DNA from: Formicarius rufipectus
Lineage: Eukaryota; Chordata; Aves; Passeriformes; Formicariidae
Assembly: GCA_013399695.1 (NCBI GenBank)
Contig: VXAU01004018.1
Coordinates: 496,001-560,000 of the forward strand
Reading direction: 5' to 3'
DNA: 64,000 bases
Shown here: positions 35,331 to 46,030 of the stretch, piece by piece
How the letters are laid out: each line of letters starts with the position of its first letter
Position numbering within the stretch: the stretch's first letter is position 1
Program-made: the position numbers and the translations under genes
The notes under the pieces: generated by a model
Told to the model about the DNA's origin: nothing
The model's input: only the letters and a program-made list of their open reading frames with translations
Databases searched by the model: none

Positions 35331-35580
35331 TAGTGTTCCTGGCAGTAAATACCACTGTTAGGATAGGAAGGCACTGCTAATGCCACTAAGCATTACAATC
35401 AATTCTTGATAACATCATGTGAACCAAGCTAATAAATTGGGAATTATATGCCTCCTGCACATTTCTGCCTTTGTGAGCCAGGACCTGTTTGCTAATAGAG
35501 TAACAAATAATCCTGCTGGAAAACCAATAAAGAAAGCTGGAACTTAACAAAGCAAAGCCAGTCCAAAGTAGCACTGAAAT
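35331..35580. other. Unique non-coding sequence
   Basis: AT-rich sequence between the regulatory-like block and a CR1 fragment. Nothing is recognised. Confidence 0.5.
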
Positions 35581-35716
35581 AGTGGCTGCCCCATCCCTGG
35601 GATTGCTCAAGGCCAGACTGGAGAGCACTTTGAGTAGCATGACCTAGTGGAAGGTGAGGGTGAAACTGGATGGTCTCTAAGGTCCCTCCCAACCCAAAGC
35701 ATTCCATGATTTTGTG
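35581..35716 (+). mobile_element. CR1 LINE 3'-end fragment
   Basis: AGTGGCTGCCCCATCCCTGG, GCTCAAGGCCAGACTGGAGA, TGGTCTCTAAGGTCCCTCCC and CCCAAAGCATTCCATGATTT are the sense-strand CR1 3' end. A small deletion removes the usual 'tccctgcccatggcaggg' part. It lies 1 kb from the inverted copy at 34170. Confidence 0.9.
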
Positions 35717-36273
35717 GTGCCAACTGAACCTCTGCAAGACACAGCGCTCCTGTCAGCATGAGCACAGGAGTGAAGAGGAATGTCAGGAAGCTGCTGTTTT
35801 GATGGAAAACTGCCTTCCAACCCCCCCAGCACGGGAGGGTTCAGCAGGTCTGCAAAAGGCTGGGAACCACCACTCACTAGACTGGAAAAACAGAAGGGAA
35901 ACTATTCCAAGAAGTTGCACAAGCTCCTAAATAAAGCAGTGGTGCTCCCTGTGGAGGGAGCGTTCCCAGCTCTCCTGTGACAGACTGGGAGCAGAGATGA
36001 GGGCTCACAGAAGCCTCGCCATTCGCTGAAGGAGAAATTGGAGAAATCACTCAAACGAGGCAGGGATTAAACCAGGACTGAGCTCTACTGAGAGAGCTCA
36101 AGGAAATTTAGATTACAGTGATGGAGAGGAGGAGAAGATTAAAACTCAGGGCTGAGTGAGTAATGCACAACAAATGTATTCAAATGAATCTCTCCCATCG
36201 AGGCCCTTCCAGGGCTCCCATCACCTCGCAATCTTTAATGCACTTACTCTGCTGGAAGGAAGGCAGTGCTGCT
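35717..36273. other. Unique non-coding sequence
   Basis: No gene or repeat is recognised. A short C run lies at 35821-35827. Confidence 0.5.
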
Positions 36274-36360
36274 ATTTCTGTCTTTCATCTGGGGAATGGA
36301 CACACAGGGATATTAAATACCTTTCTCAAGGTGACCCCAAATGTCTGTTCCAGAACAGGA
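36274..36360 (-). mobile_element. Ancient MIR-like SINE remnant
   Basis: TTCATCTGGGGAATGGACAC, ACAGGGATATTAAATACCTT and TCTCAAGGTGACC follow the order of the reverse-complemented MIR core ('acagatggggaaactgaggcacagagaggttaagtgacttgcccaaggtcac'). The match is weak per base but long and collinear. If it is right, this is a very old, pre-avian insertion. Confidence 0.45.
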
Positions 36361-38136
36361 GAATTTCAGGTCCCGGCACAGCCAGGGGAACATTCCTCCC
36401 ACCAACAGAGGGCACCTTTGGCGAAGGCATTTGTTCCTCAAGTTCTTCCCTCAGCTGGTAAGTGTGGACTGCAGATCCCTGGCCTGGGACTCACACCAAA
36501 CAGCCAGCACCTTCCCCAGGCAAATCTTCTCTGCACATCCACAGACTTCTGCTGAAGGCACTGGGAATTTTTTGGAGGGCACTGAGGTGCAGGGTGAGGG
36601 TGACACCTTCGGGTTGGCATGTTTGGCACTCCTCTAATGACTTCAACAGGAGATGGGCCAGGGTAGAGCTGCCTGCAGTTGCAGTAATGCCAGTGTGGAG
36701 ACTGTGCTGTGGGAGGGAAAGACATACTGGGGGACTTGCTTGACAACTTGATTTGCAACGAGTGGACTCCATTTGAATCCCAGGCAGATGCACGGATCTT
36801 GTCACTGCAGAGCTGGATCCTCTCCTGTTGGGATCTGTGGTTGAAGGAAGCTTCTGGGGAGTCTCTTCCTTGTGTCTTCTGAGCATCAGTTGGCAAAAAT
36901 TTGTAAATCAGCTCCTGCAGTTATTTAATTTTAATATAAATGATTTTGCCCAGAGCTACTAGAAATTACACTGCTACTTCTTCCACTGCTACCAGACAGT
37001 CTGTTAGTACTCGAGAGTTTGTCATAGAAAAATCCTTCGATGGTGGCAGACAAGGGAAAAATAAATCATTCCAGACCCATAGCACAGTTTGTCCCCAGTG
37101 CTCACACTGCTGTCCTCGCAGGGACTGTGAGCTCTCATCCCCTGCTAGCAAGGTGCAAAACAACAAATGAAGAGTCCAGGCAGCACAGACTGAAGCCAGC
37201 CAGGGGAATGGTCCAACCATTTGATTTACAAGCTTCCTCCTTCTTCATCCTGGGGTCACTCCTGTTCATGGTTGTCCACTGGTCCAGCTCCAAGAAGGAG
37301 GATGAGTTGCTGTTGGAGCCAAGATGCTTTCCAGGTAGAATAGGACATGGCACTGACTGCAGAAGACATTCTGGACCCAAGTCCTGGTGAGCAGGGGATT
37401 CCTGGGCCTGATGCAGCAAAGGCCAGCTTGGCACGCTTGGAAAAGGGAACCCTGCCCTCAGAAGATACCTGCAGACTCTTGCTTTCAATCAAGTGGGAGT
37501 AATAAAATGAGCTTTTTAATCTCATGGCCCCAGCTCTTGCAAGATGTATGGATAATATTTATTATTTAATTAAAAAATACTATCAGGAATAGCTCAGCGT
37601 TCCGCATTTTGTAGCCAGCTGTCTGTGGCTTCCCACTCAGCTTTGCTCTCCAGAAGCACTTTCCTCTGGCCCTGGAGCCCAGAGCCTGCTCAGCCATCTG
37701 CCCCCATCCCTGTGACCTCCCTAGGTGCCATCCAGATGCCCATTCTGTTTTCCTTAATGAAAAGTGAATTGGATGCCCTTGGGTGCTTTTCAAGATCTTG
37801 CTGTGTCTGTGCAGGGCTCTTGTGAACACGGGAGAGATGGAGAGCCACTACAGCTCCCAGGACCTCCTCTGCCCTTCAGCACATGCCAGGGATTCCTCAC
37901 CACCTAGTGTAGGCTGATGGGTGGCTTGGAAGGAAAAAAAAATTTTACTCCTGGGGAAAAAAAAATCTTGCTTCTGCACGTAGATCTGGGAACAGCACTC
38001 TCCCCGAGGCTGGCAGTGATTTTTACCCCATGTATATTTTGCCTGGGTTCTCACAGACCTGTCCAGCCGTCAAAGCACATTTTCTGTTGTGGCCTCGTTA
38101 AGAGAAGCTTTTCCATTCCTCTTTCTCTCTCCCTCA
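36361..38136. other. Unique non-coding sequence
   Basis: Frames are open on several strands at 36.4-36.9 kb (up to 152 codons on the minus strand) and 37.0-37.5 kb. All are unrecognisable and overlap each other, which suggests low stop density and not genes. A-rich runs lie at 37933-37941 and 37958-37966. Confidence 0.5.
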
Positions 38137-38486
38137 CGCCAGGCCGTTTGTCCCACCTCCCAGTTGTCTTCTCCAACGTGCCCCCAGCGCGCTTCCATCC
38201 CTGCTGCTCCAACAACCTTCCACCCCAAACCGTGACAGCCCAAGGAAGCGTCTCCATCTGCTCCAGCACATGACGGGTGGGGTCGCTCCTCTCCAGCAGC
38301 AGAGCCAGGCGGCAGCTGCTTCATCCCTGTCCCCATCCCAGGCTTGAGCTGCTTTAGCATCTGCCACCATCCCTCCCACCCATCCTCCCGGTGCCCTACG
38401 AGTGGCCGTGGCTGTGGCTCTGCTCCTCACAGCACGTGGGGCGTGTGACTCCCCCTTCCCCCCCGCAGCCAGCGGCCGAGGGAACG
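38137..38486. promoter_or_regulatory. CpG-rich patch (CpG-island-like)
   Basis: By hand I count 19 CpGs from 38137 to 38485 at roughly 60% GC, an observed/expected ratio of about 0.6, in a window that is otherwise CpG-poor. It holds no recognised repeat. Its right end runs straight into an AT-rich block with homeodomain sites, the same pairing as at 4.57-5.2 kb. It could be an unmethylated enhancer or a promoter of an unrecognised transcript. Confidence 0.4.
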
Positions 38487-38680
38487 TGTTAGTGGCTAAT
38501 TTATGTGGGCATGATTTACATGCTTAATTAGCTCTGCTTTTATTTGCTGGAGCCACAAGGCAGAATATTTTCCCACAAAACGCTGTGCCTACAGCCTGTT
38601 TGATTAGCTGCAGAGAGGGAAGCATTCAGCAGCATCAAGCTGAACCACCAGAAAGTCAATACATATTAAAGGATTTGAAA
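38485..38680. promoter_or_regulatory. Possible conserved regulatory block
   Basis: GTGGCTAATTTATG, CATGATTTACATGC (POU-octamer-like) and TTAATTAGC (38525-38533) lie within 50 bp. They are followed by TTTTATTTGC, ACAAAACGCTG and TTTGATTAGC. Repeat-free and adjacent to the CpG-rich patch. Inference from motif density. Confidence 0.35.
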
Positions 38681-38694
38681 GCTTTTTTTTTACT

Positions 38695-38704
38695 CCCCCC
38701 CCCC
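38695..38704. repeat. Poly-C tract (10)
   Basis: Ten C bases follow a T-rich run (38682-38690). Simple sequence; length may be unreliable in the assembly. Confidence 0.85.
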
Positions 38705-39278
38705 ACTAAACACATTTTACAAACAGCAGGGAAGACAAAATTCTGAATTCAGTGCTAGTTATGACTTTTTTTTTCCTTGCTGCTCTGCTGCAAAGCACTC
38801 TCAAGGTCTTTTTTTTTCTTTTTTTAACTGGGATAAATAAATGATGCAGAGCCTGGAATTTTTCTCACTCCAACTTATTTTCCCTTACCAAACTTTGATA
38901 AAGAGCCAAACTGGAGACATGTAACCCCTTTGGCAAGGACTCTGTCCACACACCAGCAGTCCCAGAGGCTCATTCTACTCAGGGAAATTAAGATAAAAAC
39001 TGTGCTGTTTGCAGCAGCTCCCTAAAAAAATACCCCAAACCCCTCTGAATCCTAAAATGCAGAAAGCTTGCTTGGCCATTTGGGGAAGAAACCCGGAGTA
39101 ATTGTATGTACGAGCACCATCTGTTGGCTGCATTACTGCTTACAGGGTGCAAACAGCATCCCACTTCCAACACAAGTGCTGCTCCATTGCATGCCAGGAG
39201 GGACAACCCCAGCTTCTGGGAGCATTCTCTGGACAAACAGCCAGGCAGCAGACAGCAGCAGTCACCAAATAATCCAGG
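38705..39278. other. Unique non-coding sequence
   Basis: No gene is recognised. T-rich runs lie at 38766-38773 and 38809-38825. Confidence 0.5.
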
Positions 39279-39360
39279 AATTTGCCCAGAGCCACACAGG
39301 CTCTAGAAGGGGAGCTGGCTGGCTCTCTACCTGTCGTTGCCATCCCAATTCCCTCTAGAC
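39279..39360 (-). mobile_element. Ancient MIR-like SINE remnant
   Basis: AATTTGCCCAGAGCCACACA, GGGGAGCTGGCTGGCTC and CCCTCTAGACC follow the pattern 'acttgcccaaggtcacacag ... gcagagctgggattagaacccagg ... ccctgctctaaccactagacc', an old SINE core in reverse orientation. Weak but collinear. Confidence 0.4.
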
Positions 39361-39399
39361 CAGCCCGACAGTTGTTATAATTAAGGATGCTCCATCACC

Positions 39400-39700
39400 C
39401 CCATTTCCTACACAAATAACGTATTTTGGCCTCAAGAGCTAAGCAAATTAATTCAGCCAAGGTTTGGGGAGCATTTGGGATATTTGGCCACTACTCCTGT
39501 TCAGTCATTTTAGGAACAAAGAGCTACAAATCCGCAGCAATTTACAATCTGACTTTCCAATTATGGATTTGATGTGTTTTTATGCCTTTTAAGTGACAAT
39601 ATTTGTCAGGCCATTTGTTCAGTGCATTGTCTGCATGTGCAGTTACACAGGAATTGGTTTAATTAAGGTTAATTGGTGCATAATTAGAGCTGCTGCCAAA
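39400..39700. promoter_or_regulatory. Possible conserved regulatory block with a tight homeodomain-site cluster
   Basis: Repeat-free AT-rich DNA with AAATTAATTCAGCC, CCAATTATGG, TTTTAAGTGAC and CATTTGTTCAG. It ends in a striking 42-bp cluster at 39651-39692: GAATTGGTTTAATTAAGG, then TTAATTGGTGC, then ATAATTAGAGC. The cluster holds at least three TAATT/AATTA homeodomain sites, two of them palindromic. This is the clearest binding-site-like cluster in the window. Function is inferred. Confidence 0.4.
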
Positions 39701-40760
39701 ACAAAAGAGTGGCTGCAGACCAGGGAGAGAGTCGATTTCTATACAGCTCCAAAGGACAAATAGTGTGAAGGAGAGATGACTGTTGAGTGGCAAAAACCTA
39801 AACTGCTCCATATTTTAGCTGCAATTTTTGTAAAACCACATGTCTAGATGCTTAGCAGTGTCCTCCCCAAAGCACAGAGCCCTGTCCCAGTCAATGAAGC
39901 ATTTTTAATGGTAGATGATGTTTGTGCTAATAAATCTTTGCAGTTGGATACTCTCCTTTTCCAGTGCAAGGGAACTGTGTAGGATGCAATGCAAGGAAGC
40001 AAAACTGAGGAAAAGGAGGAGGAAGGGGGATGCTTTGAAAAAGAATCACACAATAAACTCGCTTGGGATTGCTGCTCTGGCACAAACCCAGTGGGAGCAG
40101 CACCTCAGCCTTTGCTGGGATGCTCCCAGGGGATGCCACCAGTGGTCGAAGGACAATTATGGGGAGGTTCTGGCACTGGTGACTTGTTTCTGTGAGGGTC
40201 CAGTGGGATGGTCACCATAGAGCATTTGTTATGCTGTGGATAAGAATTAAGAGGAGGAAGGAGATGTCCCTCATCTCACAGGGGCAACTTCTTACTTAGA
40301 GTTATTATTTTAGCACTGACAGAATCCTGCACCTGCTGAGGGAAACACAATCCTGCCTCTGCCAAGCAAAGAAGTGCAGGGCTCTGCTGAAGAGGTAATT
40401 CCCTCCTCTGCTCCCCTCGACCAAAGAGTTGTCACAAGAAGAAGTCTCCACTTCCCCTAGTAAAATACTACAAACCTTCCCAAGGCCAGTGCATACAAAT
40501 TCCTCCTCGTTACCATGGTGAAAGGAGAAGCAGTGACCCTCCCAGCCAGGTCAGCATCAGCAGCTTCCCCTCTTCCCCCGTGCCCACACTCATTAGAGGA
40601 AAGCAAAATGGGCAGCAAGACACTCTCAGAGAGAAACATCCCTGTTGTTGGCACAATCCCTCCATCTGCCACCCTCTCAGGAGGTCAGTCTTCTGTGGTC
40701 CACATCCCCACACCCCTCCCAGAAAGGCCCTTTTTCTGTTGAAACACACTGAGTTTTTTC
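39701..40760. other. Unique non-coding sequence
   Basis: No gene or repeat is recognised. Confidence 0.5.
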
Positions 40761-40778
40761 GGCGGGGAGGGGGGGGGA
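40761..40778. repeat. G-rich tract
   Basis: GGCGGGGAGGGGGGGGG: G runs of 2, 4 and 9 in 17 bases. It could form a G-quadruplex, although it is short. Confidence 0.8.
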
Positions 40779-41087
40779 AGGTTGAGAAACGGCAAAGGAA
40801 TTTTCCAAGCACAAACAGCTGAAGTTCCTTTATATGCAGAATTCCTTTTTTGCCCTGACTAGAAAGTTTTCCTCTTTTCCACCTCAGTCACACCATGGCA
40901 CAATGGCTGGTCATGCCAGACCTGCCCAGAAGCACATAACTTTTAATTTTAGACCTGCAGGTTGGAGCCTGTTGGCCTAAACCTCTCACCACTTTGGCTT
41001 CTGGCCTTCTCACCAAGGGCACGATGAGGGCATGAAACCAGGTGTTTTTGCACTGAAGGCAACAGGGCTCCTTCAGTGTCTGATAAC
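40779..41087. other. Unique non-coding sequence
   Basis: Nothing is recognised. Confidence 0.5.
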
Positions 41088-41160
41088 ATAGCCACAGTTA
41101 AGTGCCTTGCTTAAGCCACAGAGCACCTGAAGCTCCATGATGCTTGCAGTGGGATCCATT
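41088..41160 (-). mobile_element. Ancient MIR-like SINE remnant
   Basis: CACAGTTAAGTGCCTTGCTT and AAGCCACAGAGC closely follow the reverse-complement MIR core 'agaggttaagtgacttgcccaaggtcacacagc'. It fades out by about 41160. Confidence 0.45.
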
Positions 41161-42436
41161 CTCTCTAATTTAGCTGTCTGGGAACGAGGTGAACCACCCA
41201 GGATGCCTCTGTGGTCCCCAGGAGACACTGGGGTCACTTTAGGGCAATTCTTTCTTCCTGACCAGAACAAAGCAGCCATGTAACCTGCTCTAGGTGATGC
41301 AGGTCCCACCCCAGCAGCCTCCTCTGTCTGCCTTCAGTGAGTCATGACCCTGTGGAAAGCTACACAACAAACAGACTTCCATATTAACCCCCCAGTGAAC
41401 ATCATGTCCAGCAAAATCCAAAGGCAAAGGCAATTCCAGACCAGTGCAAAGGAGCAGTGAGCACTTAAACATAAAAAAGCAATAAATTATGAATTAAAAA
41501 TGATCATTGAGGAAAGAATTATGTGCCTGAGACACGCTTATGTTGTACAGGTGGTTTCAGGTTGTTAAGCTGCAGGGAACCACTAAGGAGAAATTTAAGA
41601 GGAAAAGTAATGAAATCACAGTGTCATGGGAATCAAAGGACTCAGTGCACCCAAGAACAGTGAAGGCAGCTTCATTCAAGCTACAGGTAACACAAAATAA
41701 GCAAATACTTTTCCAGTGTGCTACAAGCACAATAAACCCATTGTTATGGGTTTTTAACAATCATTTTTGTGCATTTAATCTTTGCACTGTGATTTTCCAG
41801 ATAAACCCTCCCTGTTTTATCTCCCTTGGTCATGGAGTTGCAGAATGTTGGGACCAAAGTGTCAGGAAAACACCGTGAGAGTGCAACAGCCAAGTCTGGG
41901 GAGCAGGGAATGGGGTTTGACATGAGCCACGGAGAACATCAGGTTGGCAGAGCCACCCACACTACTCAGTCCATCACCAGACAGTCACCAAACAGTCTGA
42001 CAACGCAGAGGATTTGGGATATTCCACAGTAAGAAACTACTTAGCACCTTGATAAGTGAGGAATATGCTTATTTCTCTGGTCAGGACCAAGCGAAGTTAG
42101 GAATGGCAGCTTCTGAGAGATGTGAAAAACCCTTAAGTAAAGACGAGAAAAGTGAAATTAGCTACTTCTTAAGAGTTTCCTACACAGAAGCCAAATAATA
42201 AACTGGCATAAGTCAGCACAGCTCCACTGATGAACTGGCTGGGCCCAAGTCTGAACCCAAAAAGGAGTGGAAGTCTCCTCCACCCGTAACTAAAGGCAAC
42301 AAAATGCTCTGAACTTCTTTTAAACACAGCATACCTTATCCTGGGGAGGGAAGGGCAGGTCAAGGGACTCACATGTGATATGAGAACCGCCCAGTAAGGT
42401 TTCCAGTAGTTTCGCTATGATTATTCTTAATTTCAG
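41161..42436. other. Unique non-coding sequence
   Basis: No gene or repeat is recognised. The 112-codon plus frame 41540-41878 matches no family. Confidence 0.5.
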
Positions 42437-42564
42437 GATTCAATGGACAACCCAGCTGTATTGATCCCCTCCACCTCTGAAGGCCAGCCTACCCTTGCTA
42501 TGACCCTGGTGGTCTTGAATGAGGCCGTGGCTAATCATCAGCATCAACATCAGTATTTTAGAAG
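42437..42564 (+). CDS. Candidate internal exon of unknown identity (weak)
   Basis: A usable splice acceptor (TTATTCTTAATTTCAG, ending at 42436) is followed by 128 bp open in one frame, then AGAAG|GTATAA, a passable donor. The frame reads through a 'MDNPAVLIPSTSEGQP' segment at the start and a His-Gln run near the end, and stays open for some 60 codons past the donor. I recognise no family. The upstream pyrimidine tract is short. One exon-like unit in 64 kb is expected by chance, so this is only a candidate. It would fit an exon of a gene that spans the window, or of a non-coding RNA. Confidence 0.12.
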
Positions 42565-42879
42565 GTATAAACAGTGTATCCCTGTCGATAAAAGCTTTTT
42601 ACACCTTTTTTACCACCTCTTTGTGCCCAAAGGGGCACAATCCTCTGTTAGTTCAAGAAGGCAGCAGTTGTGTCAGTGTTTACACCTGAACAAGCAATTC
42701 CTGGTGGACTGTGAAGTTTATTTATTGATCCAGAGCATCTTCAAATGTTGCTGAAGTATTGGTCATCCTGTTTATTGATTGCAGTCAATAATATACTCCC
42801 AGTGAATTTCTAAATATAACAGCACAGAAGACTGCTCAGCTCTAATTCTCTTCTTGCACAGCCTTGCTCCAGCTCATAC
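42565..42879. other. Unique non-coding sequence
   Basis: AT-rich sequence before the next regulatory-like block. Nothing is recognised. Confidence 0.5.
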
Positions 42880-43170
42880 TAATAGTGTTCTGAATATCTT
42901 TTCTAGAATAAGTCAAATGAGCCTGATTAGAGAATCAGAAACAGCTCATTATACATTTATTATTTGCTTGTTACAGTAGCCTTGCTGAGCTATCAATCCA
43001 GTCAGTTATGCAAGGGAGTGGGTGCCCATTAAATGCTTTTACTCTGTTAACATGTTGAACTTTGTTTTCTCATTAATAAGCGTATTGAAACAAGATGTAC
43101 AATACATGGAAAGGTTATTATGACTTGTATAATGAAACACATGTTAGGCCATAACTCAGGGACCAACTAA
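42880..43170. promoter_or_regulatory. Possible conserved regulatory block
   Basis: Repeat-free and AT-rich: ATACTAATAGTG, CCTGATTAGAGAATC, GCTCATTATACATTTATTATT, GAGCTATCAATCC (PBX/MEIS-like ATCAATC), CCCATTAAATGC, TCATTAATAAGCG, CATGGAAAGGTTATTATGAC and AGGCCATAACTC. Rich in distinct, non-repetitive words with homeodomain cores. Confidence 0.3.
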
Positions 43171-44384
43171 AAGTCATTTGCCTATTAAAAGAAAATTGTG
43201 CTTGAGTCCATTCCATCAAGGCAGTGTACAGGAAAGAGGAAAAGAAGATTGGAGCAGGACAAAGAAACAAGTGCAAGGGGATGTTTAGGACACGGTTGTG
43301 TAGACTGGCATTGTCTCCTGGCTTTTGCCAAGCAATATGAAGAGGATTTTTTAAGTGCAGAGGTCAAACAATCCCCTCCAACCACCAGCTAGCAAGACCC
43401 ATGACTGTAAGTATGCTACTAATTTTTTTTCTAGTAAAGGATGAATAAGACAGCAGAGGATAGAATAGAATAATGAATATGTTGGTTGTTGGGAGCAGTA
43501 GTCCCCAGGTATCCCCAGACACAGTGCTGTGGCACTGTCCCAGTTCTGGGTGCAGTGCTCTCCCAGCCTTGCTCTCCTCTCCTCAGCTTTGCCAAGGTGG
43601 GGTAACACACTGGGCATAAGGCATTTCCACTCATGTCCTAATTTTCTCCTCTGCTACCTGCAAAAGATGTGAATCGAGATGGTGCTCAGCCCTGTATGCC
43701 CAGATGTCTCCTCACAGAGTTGACGAGGACCAAGCCAGAGCCAAAACTGCCAATGGCTAATGAAAAAGGAGGTGCAAGCACACTTATGCCTCAGAGAATG
43801 GGTCATTTCTAAGATGTGCCAGCCTGATACCTTTTTAACTTGGAGCAAAAGTATCCATGATGCAGCAATTTTCACTGGATTGCACTACAGTGTGTGCAGC
43901 AGGTGTTTTTGGTTTGTTTTTTTTTGTCACATACACCTTGATTTCATGTTTGGGGATGCTGTTTGTTGCTTAGCTACTCGATGCTGCCACAGCTGAAAAG
44001 CACTGCTTGAAGAGTTGACAAGAAGGAATTGTCTCCTCAGGAGGAGGAGAGAGGAAAGGAATTATCTCCTGGAGACACTGCTGCTACAAATCAGTGGTGG
44101 GAAGGATGGGTAGACATCAAGGAAGGATATTATATGCACTTCACCCTTATAGATTTGGTTAAAAAATAATTGTCAAAAATCTTGGGCACTGTGAAAAAAA
44201 ATGAAAAAGAACAATAAATAAGAGCACAAAACCACTGCCAGAACCTAAACATACATCCCATGAAATGAACCCTGTTAGAGCAAGAAGAGCCCCTGTCCCT
44301 GGTGGTCCTCACCCATTACCATTAATGGTGCAGCACCAGCGCTGTACCTGTAGGCAAATTTGCTTCCATGCAATTCACACTTCT
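43171..44384. other. Unique non-coding sequence
   Basis: No gene or repeat is recognised. A T-rich run lies at 43917-43925. Confidence 0.5.
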
Positions 44385-44535
44385 TTCCATATTAATGAAG
44401 TAATTGGGGGTTGGAATTATTTTTATTGCTAATTATATTGGTTTTATGCACTTCTGGCTTGCTTCAATAAGCATTTAAGAAGAGAGAATTTTAACAGAAC
44501 ATTAAGTGATACGGAGAATTAAACAAACAGCTCAG
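44385..44535. promoter_or_regulatory. Possible conserved regulatory block
   Basis: CCATATTAATGAAGTAATTG, GGAATTATTTTTATTGC, TAATTATATTGG, CTTCAATAAGC and CAGAACATTAAGTGATACGG give at least five homeodomain-type cores in 120 bp without a repeat. Confidence 0.3.
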
Positions 44536-45939
44536 AGTGATGGAAGAGGTTTTAGCAACAGTTCCAAATGGAATTGCACTGGGTTGCTGGATGAGACCTC
44601 CTTTTTGTGCAGAGGAAAAGAGGTCTGTTCCCACATGTAAAGTGCCATCCTCTGCCAGGAATGCTGACCCCCGGAATCACGCACAGACTAATCACAGACA
44701 GGGCTTGGGCTGTGCAAGATATGAGTAGAGAGGCTGTGGGAAGCAGTGCCAGAGGCAGGGCTCAGTGATGAGCTTGCTCCCGTGGCCAGGAAGTGAGGAT
44801 GTGTTGGAGAATCTGCTAAAACATGAGTCACATCCCTGCCTGCAGCCCAGGTTGCTCCCTCCAGCTTTTCACAGCATAGACAGAGAATGGGAAACTAAAG
44901 AGACTGAACTTCTTCAGGCTCTCAGTGTGCCTCAAAACCAAAGCCAGAAAAGCTGCTCCAGTTCCTGTTTTGCAAATGCTCTGTATGTGGCAAAGACACA
45001 TGCTGATACCTCCTCAATAGTGGCTTTGTTTCCCAAGCTCACGTAACATTTTAATTCAACTGGTGTAAGTACGTGCAAAACTTTGCAGGAATCTTATGGT
45101 GTGAAAAATTCATTGTTTTCAAACAGCACTGAAAACTTGTGGGATTTTTTGTTATATATTTATTTACTTGTGTACTTCTGTATTTATTTTCTATACTGGT
45201 TGAGTTGCCTAATGAGAAACATCTAATGTATTTTTAATGGTTAATACACATCTGCCCAGATAGAAAAGCACTATCAGAGCCCCTGCCCAGCTCCTTCTGC
45301 ACATGCAGTTTTGCCTCCCTGAGCTGGTTCAGAAGAGGTTGAGGGCTGCACTACACAGAAAACTGCCCTGGGAATGGCCACATGCCTTTGGATCTGGAGC
45401 TGCATTCTAATACTCTAATTTCTGAGTCTCCAGGTCTGTGGATATTTCACTTTCATTTTTCCCACCATCTGCCCCCTCCACCCTGAGCTTCAAGTCTGCA
45501 TTTACTGGCCAGTGCCAGAATTGACATGACAGGAGCTTTCCTCTGGCTCTTGTGGGCATATGTTCACCCTTCATTTAACCCCTACCCACCCTGGTTTCCC
45601 CAGGGGAGGAGACTGATCTTCCTGAGCACGGGCAGGATGAGCCCAGTTCAAGGCCTGTGTATATAGACAGAGGGCTGGTCATTTTTCTTCTGGGCACAGA
45701 TGCCCCTTGGTGTATGAATGGCCCGATGCAGGAAAACCTTTTCATTAATCTCAAGGGGATTTACTCATAGGATTAACTCATATTTCTGCCTCTGCAATCA
45801 GAAGGCATTTTGCATACACAACAGCACCAAACCCAGCCATCTGATGTCATGGGACTGGTTCCCACTGCCTTTAGCATGACTGGGACGGTCCTTCAGTGAC
45901 CCTGAGGGGAAGGTGGTTGACTGAAATCCTATATCCCAT
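44536..45939. other. Unique non-coding sequence
   Basis: No gene or repeat is recognised. An AT-rich patch at 45145-45200 has TA and TTTATT words. Confidence 0.5.
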
Positions 45940-46030
45940 CGACTGACTAATAATTGCAGGGGAGAGTCAATAACAGGTTTTATTAATGCATAATTAAGAC
46001 AGATAAAAGACAACTTCCCTTGACTAATTT
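45940..46030. promoter_or_regulatory. Possible regulatory block (short)
   Basis: GACTGACTAATAATTGCAGG, AGTCAATAACAGG, TTTTATTAATGCATAATTAAG and TGACTAATTTGC. Four TAAT/AATTA cores in about 90 bp, including a palindromic ATTAATGCATAATTA. Confidence 0.28.
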
